A DNA stretch of 64,000 bases from Sphingomonas sp. (GCA_019635535.1 JAHBZH010000001.1:1640995-1704994); one strand, 5' to 3'; shown: positions 28,861 through 40,633, counted from the first letter of the stretch. The notes: generated by a model not told the origin, from the letters alone. Program-made: numbers and translations.

Positions 28861-30273
28861 GTGGCGAGCAGCGCGGTTGAACGGACGGACGGCGAGGCGA
28901 TCAGCGCGGTCGCGCGCAATTGCGGCAGCCTGGCGATCGAATGCAGCGACGTGGCCGGCTATGTCGCCGGCGTCAACGAGCGCATCTCCGCCAATCTGAA
29001 GATGCTGGACGCGCTCGAGGAGGTCACGACCCGTTTGCTCGCCGACCAGGCCACCGTCGCCGATTCCACCGACGAGGCGCGGGTGCTGGCCGAGCAGGCG
29101 CGCGGCAAGCTCGATCAGGGGCGCGGTGCGATCGAGGACACGATCCGCGTCTTTTCCGGCCTCACCGACCTGGTCGTCCAGCTGGGCGACCGCATGGCCG
29201 GCTTCGCCGAGGCGATGACAAAGGTCCGCACCGTCTCCGCCGCGATCGAGACGATCGCCAACAAGACCAACATGCTGGCCCTCAACGCCACGATCGAGGC
29301 GGCCCGCGCCGGCGAGGCGGGGCGCTCCTTCGCGGTCGTCGCCGCCGAGGTGAAGAAGCTCGCCCACGACACGCGTGCGGCGACCAGCGAGATCGCCGGC
29401 ACCGTCGCGTCATTGACCCGCGAGGCCGAGGCGGTGTCCGCCGAGGTCAAGGCCGGGGTCGACAAGAGCCGGGTGGCGCAGAGCGCTTTCTCCCGGATCA
29501 ACGACACGGTGCGCGACGTCGCCGAGATCGTCGCTTTGGTCGATCGTCAGACCGACGGCATCGCCCAGTCGACCAGCCACATCCAGGCCAGCGTCGACAG
29601 CGTGAAGAGCGGCCTGTCGCTGTTCGCCGCCGACGCGCGCGAAAATGGCGGGCAGCTGCGCCAGACCCAGGACCGGCTGAGCAAGCTCGAGCTCATGTCC
29701 AACGACATGTTGGACCGGCTCGCCAGCTCCGGCGTCCATATCGACGACACGCCGTTCATCGAGTACGCGCAAAAGGCGATGCGCGAGATCCGCGAGATCG
29801 TCGAGCGCGGCATCCGCAAGAATGAGATCGACATCGAGTCGGTCTTCGATTTCGATTACAAGCCGATGGCCGGCACCAATCCGGTGCAGTACGAAACCGG
29901 CTTTTGCGAATTCGCCGATGCCTGGGTCCGCCCGGTGCTCGACCGGCTGATGGGCGAGGAGCCGCGGCTGATCGCCACCGCGATCACCGACATCAACGGC
30001 TATCTGCCCACCCACATCTCCGACCGTTCGCAGCCGCAGCGGCCCGACGATCCGGAATGGAATGCCGAGCATTGCCGGAACCGGCGCAACTTCATCGACG
30101 ACGTCACCCGCCGTGCCATCGCCAGCGAGAAGGAGGCGATGCTCGCCACCTACGGCATGGACCTCGGCCAGGGCCGCTATCTGCCGGTCAAGAACGTCTT
30201 CGTGCCGCTCCATTTCGGCGGCCGCCGCTGGGGCAATTTCGAGCTCGCCTACCGCGACGACGCCGCTAGCTGA
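28861..30273 (+). CDS. Soluble methyl-accepting chemotaxis protein with a C-terminal sensor-like domain
   Basis: The 470-residue protein has no membrane segment and no HAMP domain. Its signalling hairpin tip lies at about 130-168 ([23 protein letters not shown]), flanked by methylation-helix regions. A C-terminal domain of about 150 residues follows ([12 protein letters not shown], then [57 protein letters not shown]). I recognise this pattern (NGYxPTH...R.F.D) from other cytosolic chemoreceptors, where it looks like a PAS/Cache-type sensor placed after the signalling domain. The start is a GTG at 28861 with a purine-rich GGGGATTACGGG before it. No che genes are near. Confidence 0.85.
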   Translation: MASSAVERTDGEAISAVARNCGSLAIECSDVAGYVAGVNERISANLKMLDALEEVTTRLLADQATVADSTDEARVLAEQARGKLDQGRGAIEDTIRVFSGLTDLVVQLGDRMAGFAEAMTKVRTVSAAIETIANKTNMLALNATIEAARAGEAGRSFAVVAAEVKKLAHDTRAATSEIAGTVASLTREAEAVSAEVKAGVDKSRVAQSAFSRINDTVRDVAEIVALVDRQTDGIAQSTSHIQASVDSVKSGLSLFAADARENGGQLRQTQDRLSKLELMSNDMLDRLASSGVHIDDTPFIEYAQKAMREIREIVERGIRKNEIDIESVFDFDYKPMAGTNPVQYETGFCEFADAWVRPVLDRLMGEEPRLIATAITDINGYLPTHISDRSQPQRPDDPEWNAEHCRNRRNFIDDVTRRAIASEKEAMLATYGMDLGQGRYLPVKNVFVPLHFGGRRWGNFELAYRDDAAS

Positions 30274-30277
30274 CCCG

Positions 30278-31759
30278 TCAGGCGGCGAACACCAGCATCG
30301 CGCCGCACACCACCAGCATCATCGCCACCACCGGTCCGATGAAGCGCAGCCATGCACCGTAGCCGATGCCCAGCATGGCGAGGGACGGCAGGATCAGCCC
30401 GGAAGGCGTGATCAGGTTCATTAGGCTGTGGCCGAACAGATAGGCGCTGACCAGCGCCGAGCCGGACACGCCCACCCCGATCGCGACCGGCGCGAGCAGC
30501 GGCATGGTCAGCACCGCCATGCCGGACTGGGAGGAAATGGCGAGGCAGAAGACGAAGAAGAACCCCATCGCGCCGATCAGGAACAGGCCGGGCGAGGTTC
30601 CGGCGAGCAGGTTGCTCGCCCAGTCGATGATCGTCGCATCGACATGGCTGTTCTCCAGCACCACCGTCACCGCACGCGCCAGCCCCACGACCATGCCGAC
30701 GCCGAGCAGGTCGCGGGCGCCCTTCAGGAAGGTCTCGATCCGGTCGCCGGCGGGTTGCAGCGCGCCGATCACGATCGCGGCGCCCAGAAACAAGGCGGTC
30801 ATCTCTGCGAACCACCAGCCGAGCTGCGATACGCCGTAGATCATCGTCGCGAAGGTCGCGGCGAACAGGATGAGGAGCAGCCGGGTGCGCCCGGCCAGCG
30901 GCGGCGGCGGCCCGTCATGGAGCTCGGCCATGGCCGGCGCGGCGGCGTCCGGCGGCGCCAGGGATCGCGCCGGATCGCGCCGCACGATCCGGGTGTAGCG
31001 CAGCGTCCAGGCCAGCAGCAAAGCGACCGCGACGAACCAGGCGAAGCTGCGCAGCACCAGCCCGTCCGTCCAGTTCACGCCCGCGATGGCGCTGGCGATG
31101 ATGGTCGAGAAGGGGTTGGTCATGCTGCCGACGATGCCGATCTGCGATCCGCCGTAGATGACGGCGAGCGGCACCATCCGGTCATAGCCGGCGGCGAGGA
31201 AGACGGGAGCGAGCAGGGGGTAGAAAGCGAATGTCTCCTCGGCCATGCCGAAGCTCGCGCCGCCCATCGCCATCAGCACCGTCACGATCACGATCAGCCA
31301 GTGCTCGCGGCCGCGGAAGCGGTGAGCCAGGGCGGCCAGCCCGGCGTCGAACGCGCCGGTGCGGTTGAACAGGGCGATGAAGCCGCCGATGACCAGCACG
31401 AAGAAGATGACGTCGGCCGCGCCGACCATGCCCGCGACGGGTGCCGTCAGGATCGCCAGCGGCCCGGCCGGGCTCGGATCGATCCGCCGGTAGCTGCCGG
31501 GAACGGGCACGGGCCGCGAGGCGCTGCCGTCGGTGAAATTCTGCAGGGGCGTGCGGACGCCCAGCGCGTCGAGCGTGGCCTGCGTCGCGGGGAGCCGTCG
31601 CTCGGCATCGCCGGCTTTGAGGACGAAGGCGGAGCCGGCCTTGTCGTAGCTCAGCTTGCTGTGATCGCCGGCCGGGATCAGCCATGTCGCCGCCGCGGTG
31701 ATCGCGATGATCGCGAACAGCAAGGCATAGACGGACGGCGCACGACGAAAGATCGACAC
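30278..31759 (-). CDS. YfcC-family membrane transporter
   Basis: The 493-residue protein has about twelve membrane segments and the family landmarks RAPSVYALLFAIIAITAAATWLIPAG at the N-terminus, GGASFGMAEETFAFYPLLAPVFLAAGYD, YGGSQIGIVGSMTNPFSTIIAS and SGMAVLTMPLLAPVAIGVGV. The family (YfcC/ArcD-like, DcuC-related) is described as amino-acid or C4-dicarboxylate carriers; the substrate is not certain. The start is a GTG at 31759; the longer open frame upstream is not conserved and runs into a moxR remnant. The chemoreceptor converges on its 3' end with a gap of four bases. Confidence 0.85.
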   Translation of the reverse strand: MSIFRRAPSVYALLFAIIAITAAATWLIPAGDHSKLSYDKAGSAFVLKAGDAERRLPATQATLDALGVRTPLQNFTDGSASRPVPVPGSYRRIDPSPAGPLAILTAPVAGMVGAADVIFFVLVIGGFIALFNRTGAFDAGLAALAHRFRGREHWLIVIVTVLMAMGGASFGMAEETFAFYPLLAPVFLAAGYDRMVPLAVIYGGSQIGIVGSMTNPFSTIIASAIAGVNWTDGLVLRSFAWFVAVALLLAWTLRYTRIVRRDPARSLAPPDAAAPAMAELHDGPPPPLAGRTRLLLILFAATFATMIYGVSQLGWWFAEMTALFLGAAIVIGALQPAGDRIETFLKGARDLLGVGMVVGLARAVTVVLENSHVDATIIDWASNLLAGTSPGLFLIGAMGFFFVFCLAISSQSGMAVLTMPLLAPVAIGVGVSGSALVSAYLFGHSLMNLITPSGLILPSLAMLGIGYGAWLRFIGPVVAMMLVVCGAMLVFAA

Positions 31760-31824
31760 GGCAAGCCCCCGCAGGCGGCCCGTCACCGGGGACGCAGGTG
31801 CGCCCGCCGCTTTGATTGCCGCTG

Positions 31825-31935
31825 ATTCCCCCGCCGGCTCATGAAGGCGAGCCGCGCGCGCAGCATGACATCCTGTTCGTTCCCGGGCAACGCCCCATCG
31901 AGTGGCGGATCGTTCTGGAGTGTCTCGCAGCGAGC
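31825..31935 (-). pseudogene. Degenerate second copy of the moxR 3' end
   Basis: Translated on the minus strand, this stretch reads PPLDGALPGNEQDVML followed by RARLAFMSRR. The true moxR gene at 33303 ends PPLHGALLKNEQDVML, FERLAFMSRRQG, so 21 of about 31 aligned residues are identical. The DNA is likewise alike (gccggctcatgaaggc occurs in both). The rest of moxR is missing and the frame continues past the normal stop. It lies between the YfcC gene and the unknown secreted-protein gene. Confidence 0.8.
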
Positions 31936-31943
31936 GGCAGCGC

Positions 31944-33056
31944 CTAGATGGTGTCGTCCTTTGACGAGGGAACGGCCTCGTGCACATTGATGTTCGCATC
32001 GCCGCCGACGACCCGGTCGATCACGGCGCGTATGCGCTGGCTTCCCTGATCGCCGCCGGCAAGGATGTCGCCGATCTGCGCGTCCGTGGGCACGCCGTCG
32101 AACGCGCCGAGCAGCAGCGTGCGGCCGATGCGGTGATCGAACAGGACGAAGCGGCCCGCCTGGTTGGTCTGCACCACCTCCAGCAACCGCCCCGAATCCG
32201 AAATGGGAACAATCAGGACGCTGCGCTTGCGGGCTCCGTCCGCTGGCATCAGCGATCGCAGGACCGGAAAGCGCATGTCGCCGGCACGGACCAGGCTGGA
32301 CAGGCACCAGGCGGGCCCGAAGCGGGGGGTGAGCAAAGCGGGACCGTCGGATTCGCGGGCATCGTCGTCATTCTCGGCGACCCCGATTATCGCCTCTTCC
32401 GTAGCGATGAGGGCGTCGCTCGCCAGCAGGGAGGCGCGGGGGGCGGGCGACGCCTCGCCGCAGGCTTGCGGCACCAGCGGCTCCGGCGGACGCGCCTGGC
32501 CCGCGAAGCGCAGGCCGTCGAGCAGCGCGTTCATCGCCCGATCGACCTCGGCCCGGCGTGCCTCCGGACCGGACACCCGCAATTTGACGATCCACTGGCC
32601 GACCTTGAGAAAGGCGGCGCTGCTCGCCAGGCTGCCGCGAAAATTGGCATAATCGATGCGGATCGCGCTGTCCGCCTGGCCGCCGGCGGACACGACAGTC
32701 TGGCCGATTACGCGGGGTGCGCTCTCGGCGATGTAATGAATGAAATAATCGGTGGTGAAGGCGGTCAGCCCGGCATGAGCCAGGTTCGGCGTGTAGACGT
32801 AAAGCGTCGCGAAGACCTGCCGGTCCGCGCTCTGGTAGCGCACGGCGCTGTCCAGCCCGGACGCATAATCCTGCCCCTCGGTCGCCCGGTCGAAGCGCAA
32901 TCCGCCGATCCGGTCCGGCGCGCTGATCGACGCGGCGGTGAAATGGACCCGTCCCTGGGCGCGTGTGACCGTTCCGGACGCCGCATCGCGCACCTGCGCG
33001 CCGGCGGGGACGGAGATGAGGAAAGCGGCCAGAGCCAGCGACAGCGATCTGAACAC
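31944..33056 (-). CDS. Secreted protein, unknown
   Basis: The 370-residue protein has a signal peptide (FRSLSLALAAFLISVPAGAQ) and a mature part with no named domain I recognise. Two parts can be seen: an N-terminal beta-rich half (GGLRFDRATEGQDYASGLDSAVRYQ, FATLYVYTPNLAHAG, IRIDYANFRGSLASSAAFLKVGQWIVKLRVSGP) and a C-terminal half with four cysteines spread in CGEASP and WCLSSL. The N-terminal pattern of a quality-measured surface is often found in sphingomonad periplasmic proteins of unknown function. The start is a GTG preceded by a purine-rich GGGGGGACC. It lies between the moxR remnant and the MITE. Confidence 0.75.
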   Translation of the reverse strand: MFRSLSLALAAFLISVPAGAQVRDAASGTVTRAQGRVHFTAASISAPDRIGGLRFDRATEGQDYASGLDSAVRYQSADRQVFATLYVYTPNLAHAGLTAFTTDYFIHYIAESAPRVIGQTVVSAGGQADSAIRIDYANFRGSLASSAAFLKVGQWIVKLRVSGPEARRAEVDRAMNALLDGLRFAGQARPPEPLVPQACGEASPAPRASLLASDALIATEEAIIGVAENDDDARESDGPALLTPRFGPAWCLSSLVRAGDMRFPVLRSLMPADGARKRSVLIVPISDSGRLLEVVQTNQAGRFVLFDHRIGRTLLLGAFDGVPTDAQIGDILAGGDQGSQRIRAVIDRVVGGDANINVHEAVPSSKDDTI

Positions 33057-33086
33057 CTTGGTCCCCCCGAAATTGCCGCGCCAGCC

Positions 33087-33267
33087 TAGGGTCCGTACTC
33101 AATAGGCGCAACGGTCGTGACGGAGTGGATTTCGGGTCAGGGCAAGGAGCGAGGAGGGAGCGATGCTATCGCATCGTGACCGACGAGCGACGCGGCTCTG
33201 GCGCGAAAGCCGCCCGCGGCCTGCTCCGGACGATCACGGCCATTGCGCCTATTGAGTACGGACCCTA
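33087..33267. mobile_element. MITE (177 bp, 23-bp perfect terminal inverted repeats, TA target duplication)
   Basis: The ends are perfect inverted repeats of 23 bp (33089-33111 and 33243-33265, starting GGGTCCGTACTC) flanked by TA on each side, so the inverted match extends to 25 bp. The interior holds no open frame of useful length and contains further short dyads (gatgctatcgcatc). Size, TIRs and TA duplication fit a non-autonomous element mobilised by an IS630- or IS5-type transposase. Confidence 0.85.
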
Positions 33268-33302
33268 AGTGAACGCGGATCGGGGAGCAAGCAGCGGCAA
33301 GT

Positions 33303-34145
<843 letters not shown>

Positions 34146-34223
34146 GCGGGGCCCTTTACGCGAACGTCAATGTCGCGGAGGCTTAAGCATGGCGGGGAGG
34201 AGGGCGCAAGGGCGCGCCGGAGA

Positions 34224-34895
34224 TCAGCTCCCCCGCCGCGCCTGTTCCCTGGCTTCGAGCAAATCCCATAGCCCGTGATGCTGCAGCGCGAGCTGCTGGG
34301 CGCCGAACATGATGGCGCGCTCGATCGCTGGGGTGGCGCCGCAACTGTCGGCGATGCCGGACAGCGTTTCGGCGTCGCCCAGGCCGTAGGGGGGCGCATC
34401 GACGCCGAAGCGGCGGGCGGCGGCGTCGAGCAGGCGGCGCACCGCGATCCAGTCCGCCGCGAAGGCCAAGCCGGCGCCGAGCGCGCAGCCGCGCCGGTCG
34501 GACTGGGCAAGGGTGGAAAGAGCAGAGCGCACGCCGATCACCGCCGTCTCGCTCTCAGTGCCGCCGGGCGTACCGGGGGCGGCGCCGGCGGCGACGGCGA
34601 GGCGGGTCAGCCAGGCGCGCTCCACCGCGACCGCGTCGCAGGCGGCATCGAGCCACTCTTTCGCCGCCGGCTCGATCGAGCGCAGCGCGGCGAGCTCGAC
34701 GATCCCGGGATGGCGGCCATGCAGCGCGCACAGGAAATGGATGGCGTCGGCGAGGTTGCGCGCCGAGTCCTGCCCCGTCAGCAGCGCGTCGCTTCCGACA
34801 TAGGCATGGGCGGCGCTGCCATGCTCGGCGACGCGCGCGAACAGCAACGAACCGGTGCGTGCCGAACCTGTTTTCGCGACCGAAACCGATGCCAT
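34224..34895 (-). CDS. Conserved sphingomonad-type protein, unknown
   Basis: The 223-residue protein is mostly alpha-helical and Ala-rich with no signal peptide or membrane segment. Conserved-looking stretches are AEHGSAAHAYVGSDALLTGQDSARNLADAIHFLCALHGRHPGIVEL and ALGAGLAFAADWIAVRRLLDAAARRFG. The heavy Ala/His/Trp helical pattern might bind a cofactor, but nothing is certain. It may belong to a named domain of unknown function (possibly DUF6975), which I cannot confirm. It is transcribed in the same direction as moxR, 78 bases upstream of it. Confidence 0.65.
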   Translation of the reverse strand: MASVSVAKTGSARTGSLLFARVAEHGSAAHAYVGSDALLTGQDSARNLADAIHFLCALHGRHPGIVELAALRSIEPAAKEWLDAACDAVAVERAWLTRLAVAAGAAPGTPGGTESETAVIGVRSALSTLAQSDRRGCALGAGLAFAADWIAVRRLLDAAARRFGVDAPPYGLGDAETLSGIADSCGATPAIERAIMFGAQQLALQHHGLWDLLEAREQARRGS

Positions 34896-35001
34896 TCTTG
34901 TCCTCCGCGACGCCCTTTCCGGCGGCCCTTGCGCGAGGGTCTAGCGCAAGGGCCGTAAAGAGGAGGTAAAGCCGGCGCCCGGAAGGTTGCGGCGGACAGC
35001 A

Positions 35002-35316
35002 TCAGGCCGCGATCGGCAGCGGCTCGGCGGCGATTTCTGCCGGGGTCTGCGTTTCATCCGGCTGTGCGGCTTCGGACACGGCCGCGCGGCGCGGATTCGG
35101 CATGACCAGCCGCGTGAACAGCACGATCACGCCCAGGCCGAGATAGATGCCGATCATCGCGAGCGGGTTCCAGATCAGACCGGCGCCCAGCGCGGCGCGC
35201 AGCCAGTTCGGATTGAAGCCGAGATCCTCGCCCAGGCCTTCGCAGACGCCCAGCAGGGTGTCGTCGCGGGTGAAGAGATTGCCGTCCTCGGTCTGCATTG
35301 CATTTTCCTTCGACAT
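35002..35316 (-). CDS. PspC-domain membrane protein
   Basis: The 104-residue protein has the PspC signature: LFTRDDTLLGVCEGLGEDLGFNPNWLRAALG (residues 14-44), followed by one or two membrane spans (ALGAGLIWNPLAMIGIYLGLGVIVLFTRLV). PspC-type proteins sense or relay envelope stress in the phage-shock response. No other psp gene is beside it. The ATG at 35316 is used, with an alternative at 35298. Upstream lies a sequence resembling a sigma54 promoter. Confidence 0.85.
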   Translation of the reverse strand: MSKENAMQTEDGNLFTRDDTLLGVCEGLGEDLGFNPNWLRAALGAGLIWNPLAMIGIYLGLGVIVLFTRLVMPNPRRAAVSEAAQPDETQTPAEIAAEPLPIAA

Positions 35317-35352
35317 TGCGGGCCAGCGCCCGACGGGGGATGCCGAAGCTTC

Positions 35353-35368
35353 AGCACGGGGCGTGCCA
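35353..35368 (-). promoter_or_regulatory. Candidate sigma54 (-24/-12) site before the pspC-like gene
   Basis: On the minus strand TGGCACGCCCCGTGCT has GG and GC with 10 bases between, and 7 of 8 core bases of the TGGCAC-N5-TTGC pattern (TGC preceded by G instead of T). It is also a dyad (GCACG...CGTGC), so a repressor site is an alternative. Confidence 0.3.
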
Positions 35369-35542
35369 AAAGAGAAAAATCGTTGATTTCCAGCTAGATG
35401 ATGATTTCGCCATCACGCGGTGCGGCTAATTGCGGGGCAAGAACCGCCAAATGTTGGGATTGCCCGCCGGTTCGGGCGGCGCGGGCTGTCCGCTTCCGGA
35501 CGGCCCTATCCGCTTCCGGACGGGCGGCGCCTCCCTCCCATG

Positions 35543-35576
35543 CAAAAGCCCCGGCGCCGGTGAAGGCGTCGGGGCT
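35543..35576 (-). terminator. Intrinsic-terminator-like hairpin without an upstream gene
   Basis: Read on the minus strand: AGCCCCGACGCC, loop TTCACC, GGCGCCGGGGCT, then TTTTG. The stem has one mismatch in 12 pairs. No coding gene ends here on that strand, so it may close a small RNA transcribed from near 35630. Confidence 0.45.
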
Positions 35577-35709
35577 CCTGAATGCGTCCTCGGGAAACCC
35601 GTGGAAGCTTCATGACAGTCGATTTTTACATCGTCTGGTCGAGCATCAACGGGCAAAGCGCGGAAAGGTTCCCGTTCGCGGCCTGCTCGCGCCGGGGCGG
35701 GCGGTCGAG

Positions 35710-35738
35710 TTGTAAATCGGCGCTTCTTTCCCTATATC
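35710..35738 (+). promoter_or_regulatory. Sigma70-type promoter of the cold-shock/IF-1 pair
   Basis: TTGTAA (35710-35715) and TATATC (35733-35738) are spaced exactly 17 bp. The start of transcription would lie near 35745, giving a leader of about 115 bases before the ATG, as is typical of cold-shock genes. Confidence 0.55.
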
Positions 35739-35859
35739 AAGCTTGCTGACGTCGCCTGCGAGCGAGACCGACGCCTTCGGGCTTCCATTTCCTTTCGAGC
35801 TTCACCGGCCCCGCCGCGCCGTTCGCGCGCGGGCAATTTTGCATGCGAAAGGGCCCGAC

Positions 35860-36069
35860 ATGGCCATTGGAACCGTCAAATTCTTCAACGAAGGTCGTGG
35901 CTACGGCTTCATCACCAACGAGGATGGCGGCAAGGACGCCTTCGTCCACATCTCCGCCGTGGAGCGCGCCGGCATGGCTTCGATCCGCGAAGGGCAGAGG
36001 CTCAGCTACGAACTTGAGGCTGGGCGCGACGGCAAGGTCGCCGCGGTCAATCTCGCGGCGGCCGAATAG
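35860..36069 (+). CDS. Cold-shock domain protein (CspA family)
   Basis: The 69-residue protein is a single cold-shock fold: KFFNEGRGYGFITNEDGGKDAFVHISAVERAG, with the RNP-1 motif GYGFI and the RNP-2-like DAFVHI, then GQRLSYELEAGRDGKVAAVNL. It binds single-stranded RNA or DNA and loosens RNA structure. The ATG at 35860 is preceded by GAAAGGG. A long leader (about 115 bases) and the 3-base gap to an IF-1 gene point to a cold-responsive operon for translation initiation. Confidence 0.93.
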   Translation: MAIGTVKFFNEGRGYGFITNEDGGKDAFVHISAVERAGMASIREGQRLSYELEAGRDGKVAAVNLAAAE

Positions 36070-36072
36070 GGC

Positions 36073-36339
36073 GTGGCGAAGGAAGAGCTGATGGTCATGG
36101 AGGGGTTGATCGACGAGATCTACCCCGACGGCCGCTTCGGCGTGATGCTCGACAACGAGCATCGCATCATCGCCTACACCGCCGGCAAGATGCGGCGTTT
36201 CCGCATCAAATCGGTGGTCGGCGACCGCGTCCATGTCGAGATGACGCCCTACGACCTGTCGAAAGGCAGGATCGTCTACCGCGAAAAGACGCCCGGCCAG
36301 AGCACAAGCGGGCCGAGACGGCGGACATTCCGCCGCTGA
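36073..36339 (+). CDS. infA: Translation initiation factor IF-1 (divergent, extended copy)
   Basis: The 88-residue OB-fold protein matches IF-1: [71 protein letters not shown]-1 binds the A site of the 30S subunit during initiation. It is longer than the usual 72 residues because of a basic tail ([11 protein letters not shown]). Several positions differ from the usual proteobacterial IF-1 (for example IAYTAG for LGHTAG), so a standard infA may exist elsewhere in the genome. It starts with GTG three bases after the cold-shock stop. Confidence 0.88.
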   Translation: MAKEELMVMEGLIDEIYPDGRFGVMLDNEHRIIAYTAGKMRRFRIKSVVGDRVHVEMTPYDLSKGRIVYREKTPGQSTSGPRRRTFRR

Positions 36340-36346
36340 CCGCTTT

Positions 36347-36514
36347 ATGATTTTCCACAATGAAACGAATGAAATGATCGAAACGATTACCAAGAAATCC
36401 AAGCGACCCAAACTCTATTTGCCATTGGCGCTGTGTGCGCCGAAGCCCGCGGCTTTGCCGTTCCGGCTGCCGGCCGGCGAATTGCGACGTCTGGTCGCGG
36501 CGATGGTCGACTAG
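36347..36514 (+). CDS. Small protein of 55 residues, unknown
   Basis: An ATG at 36347 opens a short frame, with an internal ATG at 36374. The product is basic in the middle (ITKKSKRPKLYLPLALCAPKP) and ends ALPFRLPAGELRRLVAAMVD. Third positions become GC-rich in the second half, as in real genes of this window. No Shine-Dalgarno is convincing. It lies between IF-1 and the convergent rpoD gene. Confidence 0.45.
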   Translation: MIFHNETNEMIETITKKSKRPKLYLPLALCAPKPAALPFRLPAGELRRLVAAMVD

Positions 36515-36600
36515 GATTGCCGAATACCGGCGCCCTCCGCCGCAAGTTTGCCAGGAGCGCGCGACAGATGGATTGAGGCGGATACGCGCCTGAAGCAGCC

Positions 36601-38619
<2,019 letters not shown>

Positions 38620-38648
38620 TCGAACGCCTTTTATACCTGTTGGGGGCC

Positions 38649-40487
38649 TTAGTCCCCATCCCCCTCGATCAGTGTCGCCAGCCGCCTGTCCGCCTCATCC
38701 CGCGCCGCGCGCAGCCTTTGCTGCTCCAACAACGCGGCTTCGTCGGTTCTTTCTCCCAACCTTGCCGTCGCCGCCGCCAGCGCCGCCTCGATCTCCGGGC
38801 GCTCCGCGAGCGTCTTGATCAACAGCGCCAAGTCCCTGCAAGCGCGATCAGCGGGAGCATCCCGTCGGGTGAAAGAGAAGCGAAGTCTGCGTCCGAGGCG
38901 CAACGCCTCGAGCCGAGCCGACACACCCCTGGCCGCCAATATGGTATCAAGGGCCTCCCGATCAAGCGCGGCGTGCGTCATCGCCGCTTCGAGCAGGATC
39001 TCGCGCACCGCCGCCGCGTCATCCTCGACCATCGGCAGCTTGAGCAAAGCGTCCGCATGTTCGCCGATCAGCGCCGGGTAAAGGATCAGGCCCTGCAGCA
39101 CCGCGCGCACCAGTTTCGGGTCCACGCCCGTCCGCGAAACCTGCTTCGCGCCCGCCGAAACCGGGCGGATGGGAACGAAGGGGCCGCGCCGGTCGAAACG
39201 CTGCCCGGCGCCGCGTTCCGCCCGGCGCGGGGTCAGCATGTCGAAGCGGGAGAGGAATTCCGCGCGATACTGATCGCGCACGTCCGGATCGCCGATCGCC
39301 GAGACATGGTCCATTAGCCGCCGCCGCAGCCCCGCGCGGCGTTCCGGCGTGGTCAGCGGCTCGGCCTCGACCTCGTGCCGCCAGAGGCGATCGACCAGGG
39401 GTTCGGGCGCTTGCAGAAGAGTTTCCAGCGCCGCACGACCGCCGGCGCGGATCAGATCGTCCGGGTCCTGGCCCGCGGGCAAGGTAACGAAGGCGAGCGA
39501 GCGTTCCGGCCCGAGCTGCGGCAAGGCACGGACCGCCGCCTTGGCCGCCGCGCGCTGCCCCGCTGCATCGCCGTCGAAGCAGAGGATGGGGGCGGGGGAG
39601 AGCCGCCAGAGCAGGCCGAGCTGCGCCTCGGTCATCGCCGTGCCGAGCGGGGCGACGGTCTCGCTTATCCCGGCCTGGTCGAGCGCGATCACGTCCATCT
39701 GGCCTTCGACGACGATCACCCGCTTCGCCTCCCGGCTGGCCGGCGCGGCCTTGTCGTAGTTGAACAGGGTGCGGCCCTTGTCGAACAGGGGCGTGTCCGG
39801 CGAGTTCAGATATTTGGGTTCGCCGGGGCCGAGGATGCGGGCGGAAAAGGCGATCACCCGGCCGCGCGGATCGCGGATCGGGAAGGTGATGCGGCCGCGG
39901 AAACGGTCATAGGGCCCGCGGTTGCCGTCGTCGGGCGCGATGAGCAGGCCGGCCTCGACCAGCTTGTCGTTGCCGATCTGCTTGAGCGCGGATTTGAGCC
40001 GCCCGCGATTGTCCGGCGCGAAACCGAAGCCGAAGCGGGCCAGCGTCTTGGCGTCGATGCCGCGCTTGCCGAGATAGTCGCGCGCCGCCGCGCCCTCGAT
40101 CCCGCCCAGTTGTTCGGCGAACCAGGCCTGGGCCGCGTCCATCACGCCATAGAGCCCCGCCGCCCGCTCCGCCTTGGCCTGGGCGCGCGGATCGGGGGCG
40201 GGGACGTCCATGCCCGCCGTGGCGGCCAGGTCCTTCACGGCGTCGATGAAGGTGAGGCCGCGCTGGTCGGTCATCCAGGAGATGGCGTCGCCATGCGCCT
40301 GACAGCCGAAGCAATGGTAGAAGCCCTTCTCGTCATTGACGTAGAAGCTCGGTGTCTTCTCGTTGTGGAACGGGCAGCAGGCCTTGAACTCGCGGCCCGC
40401 CTTGGTGAGCTTGAGCGTGCGGGAGATGAGCGCGGAAAGCTGGGTGCGGGCGCGCAGTTCGTCGAGGAATTGAGGAGAAAGGCTCAT
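38649..40487 (-). CDS. dnaG: DNA primase
   Basis: DnaG makes the RNA primers for replication. The 612-residue protein begins with a CHC2 zinc finger: Cys38, His41, Cys59 and Cys62 in [26 protein letters not shown]. The TOPRIM core has [17 protein letters not shown] (catalytic Glu), [13 protein letters not shown] and the metal-binding Asp pair. The C-terminal helicase-binding domain (residues 430-612) is diverged, as usual. AAAGG lies before the ATG at 40487. rpoD follows after 29 bases. Confidence 0.96.
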   Translation of the reverse strand: MSLSPQFLDELRARTQLSALISRTLKLTKAGREFKACCPFHNEKTPSFYVNDEKGFYHCFGCQAHGDAISWMTDQRGLTFIDAVKDLAATAGMDVPAPDPRAQAKAERAAGLYGVMDAAQAWFAEQLGGIEGAAARDYLGKRGIDAKTLARFGFGFAPDNRGRLKSALKQIGNDKLVEAGLLIAPDDGNRGPYDRFRGRITFPIRDPRGRVIAFSARILGPGEPKYLNSPDTPLFDKGRTLFNYDKAAPASREAKRVIVVEGQMDVIALDQAGISETVAPLGTAMTEAQLGLLWRLSPAPILCFDGDAAGQRAAAKAAVRALPQLGPERSLAFVTLPAGQDPDDLIRAGGRAALETLLQAPEPLVDRLWRHEVEAEPLTTPERRAGLRRRLMDHVSAIGDPDVRDQYRAEFLSRFDMLTPRRAERGAGQRFDRRGPFVPIRPVSAGAKQVSRTGVDPKLVRAVLQGLILYPALIGEHADALLKLPMVEDDAAAVREILLEAAMTHAALDREALDTILAARGVSARLEALRLGRRLRFSFTRRDAPADRACRDLALLIKTLAERPEIEAALAAATARLGERTDEAALLEQQRLRAARDEADRRLATLIEGDGD

Positions 40488-40633
40488 GGGGTGAGCCTTT
40501 CGAACGAAATGGGGGAGAGGGTCATCTTTCTTCGTCCCACTCCGTGCCAGCGCCCCTCGACTTCGCTCGGGACGAGCGAAGTGGTTGTACTTGCCCCACC
40601 CCCAACCCCTCCCGCAAGCGGGAGGGGAGTTCT
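40488..40633. repeat. Short hairpin repeats between dnaG and yqeY
   Basis: Two dyads are seen in this 146-bp spacer: ctcgacttcgctcgggacgagcgaag (40557-40582) and cccctcccgcaagcgggagggg (about 40607-40628). The second is a strong 9-bp stem and may end transcription of yqeY, which is read toward it. Confidence 0.6.

Larger units (their letters stand above)
35317..35859. other. Long intergenic region between pspC-like and cspA-like genes
   Basis: These 543 bases hold no convincing gene. Visible signals are the sigma54-like dyad at 35353-35368, a 12-bp stem hairpin at 35547-35576 with a T-run only on the minus strand, and the sigma70-like promoter of the cold-shock gene at 35710-35738. Short open frames at 35426-35656 and 35430-35615 have no ribosome site and look accidental. 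Confidence 0.6.

Noticed and set aside
35426..35656. 76-codon minus-strand frame in the pspC/csp gap
   Set aside because: No ribosome site or recognisable domain; it overlaps the terminator-like hairpin, which suggests non-coding DNA.
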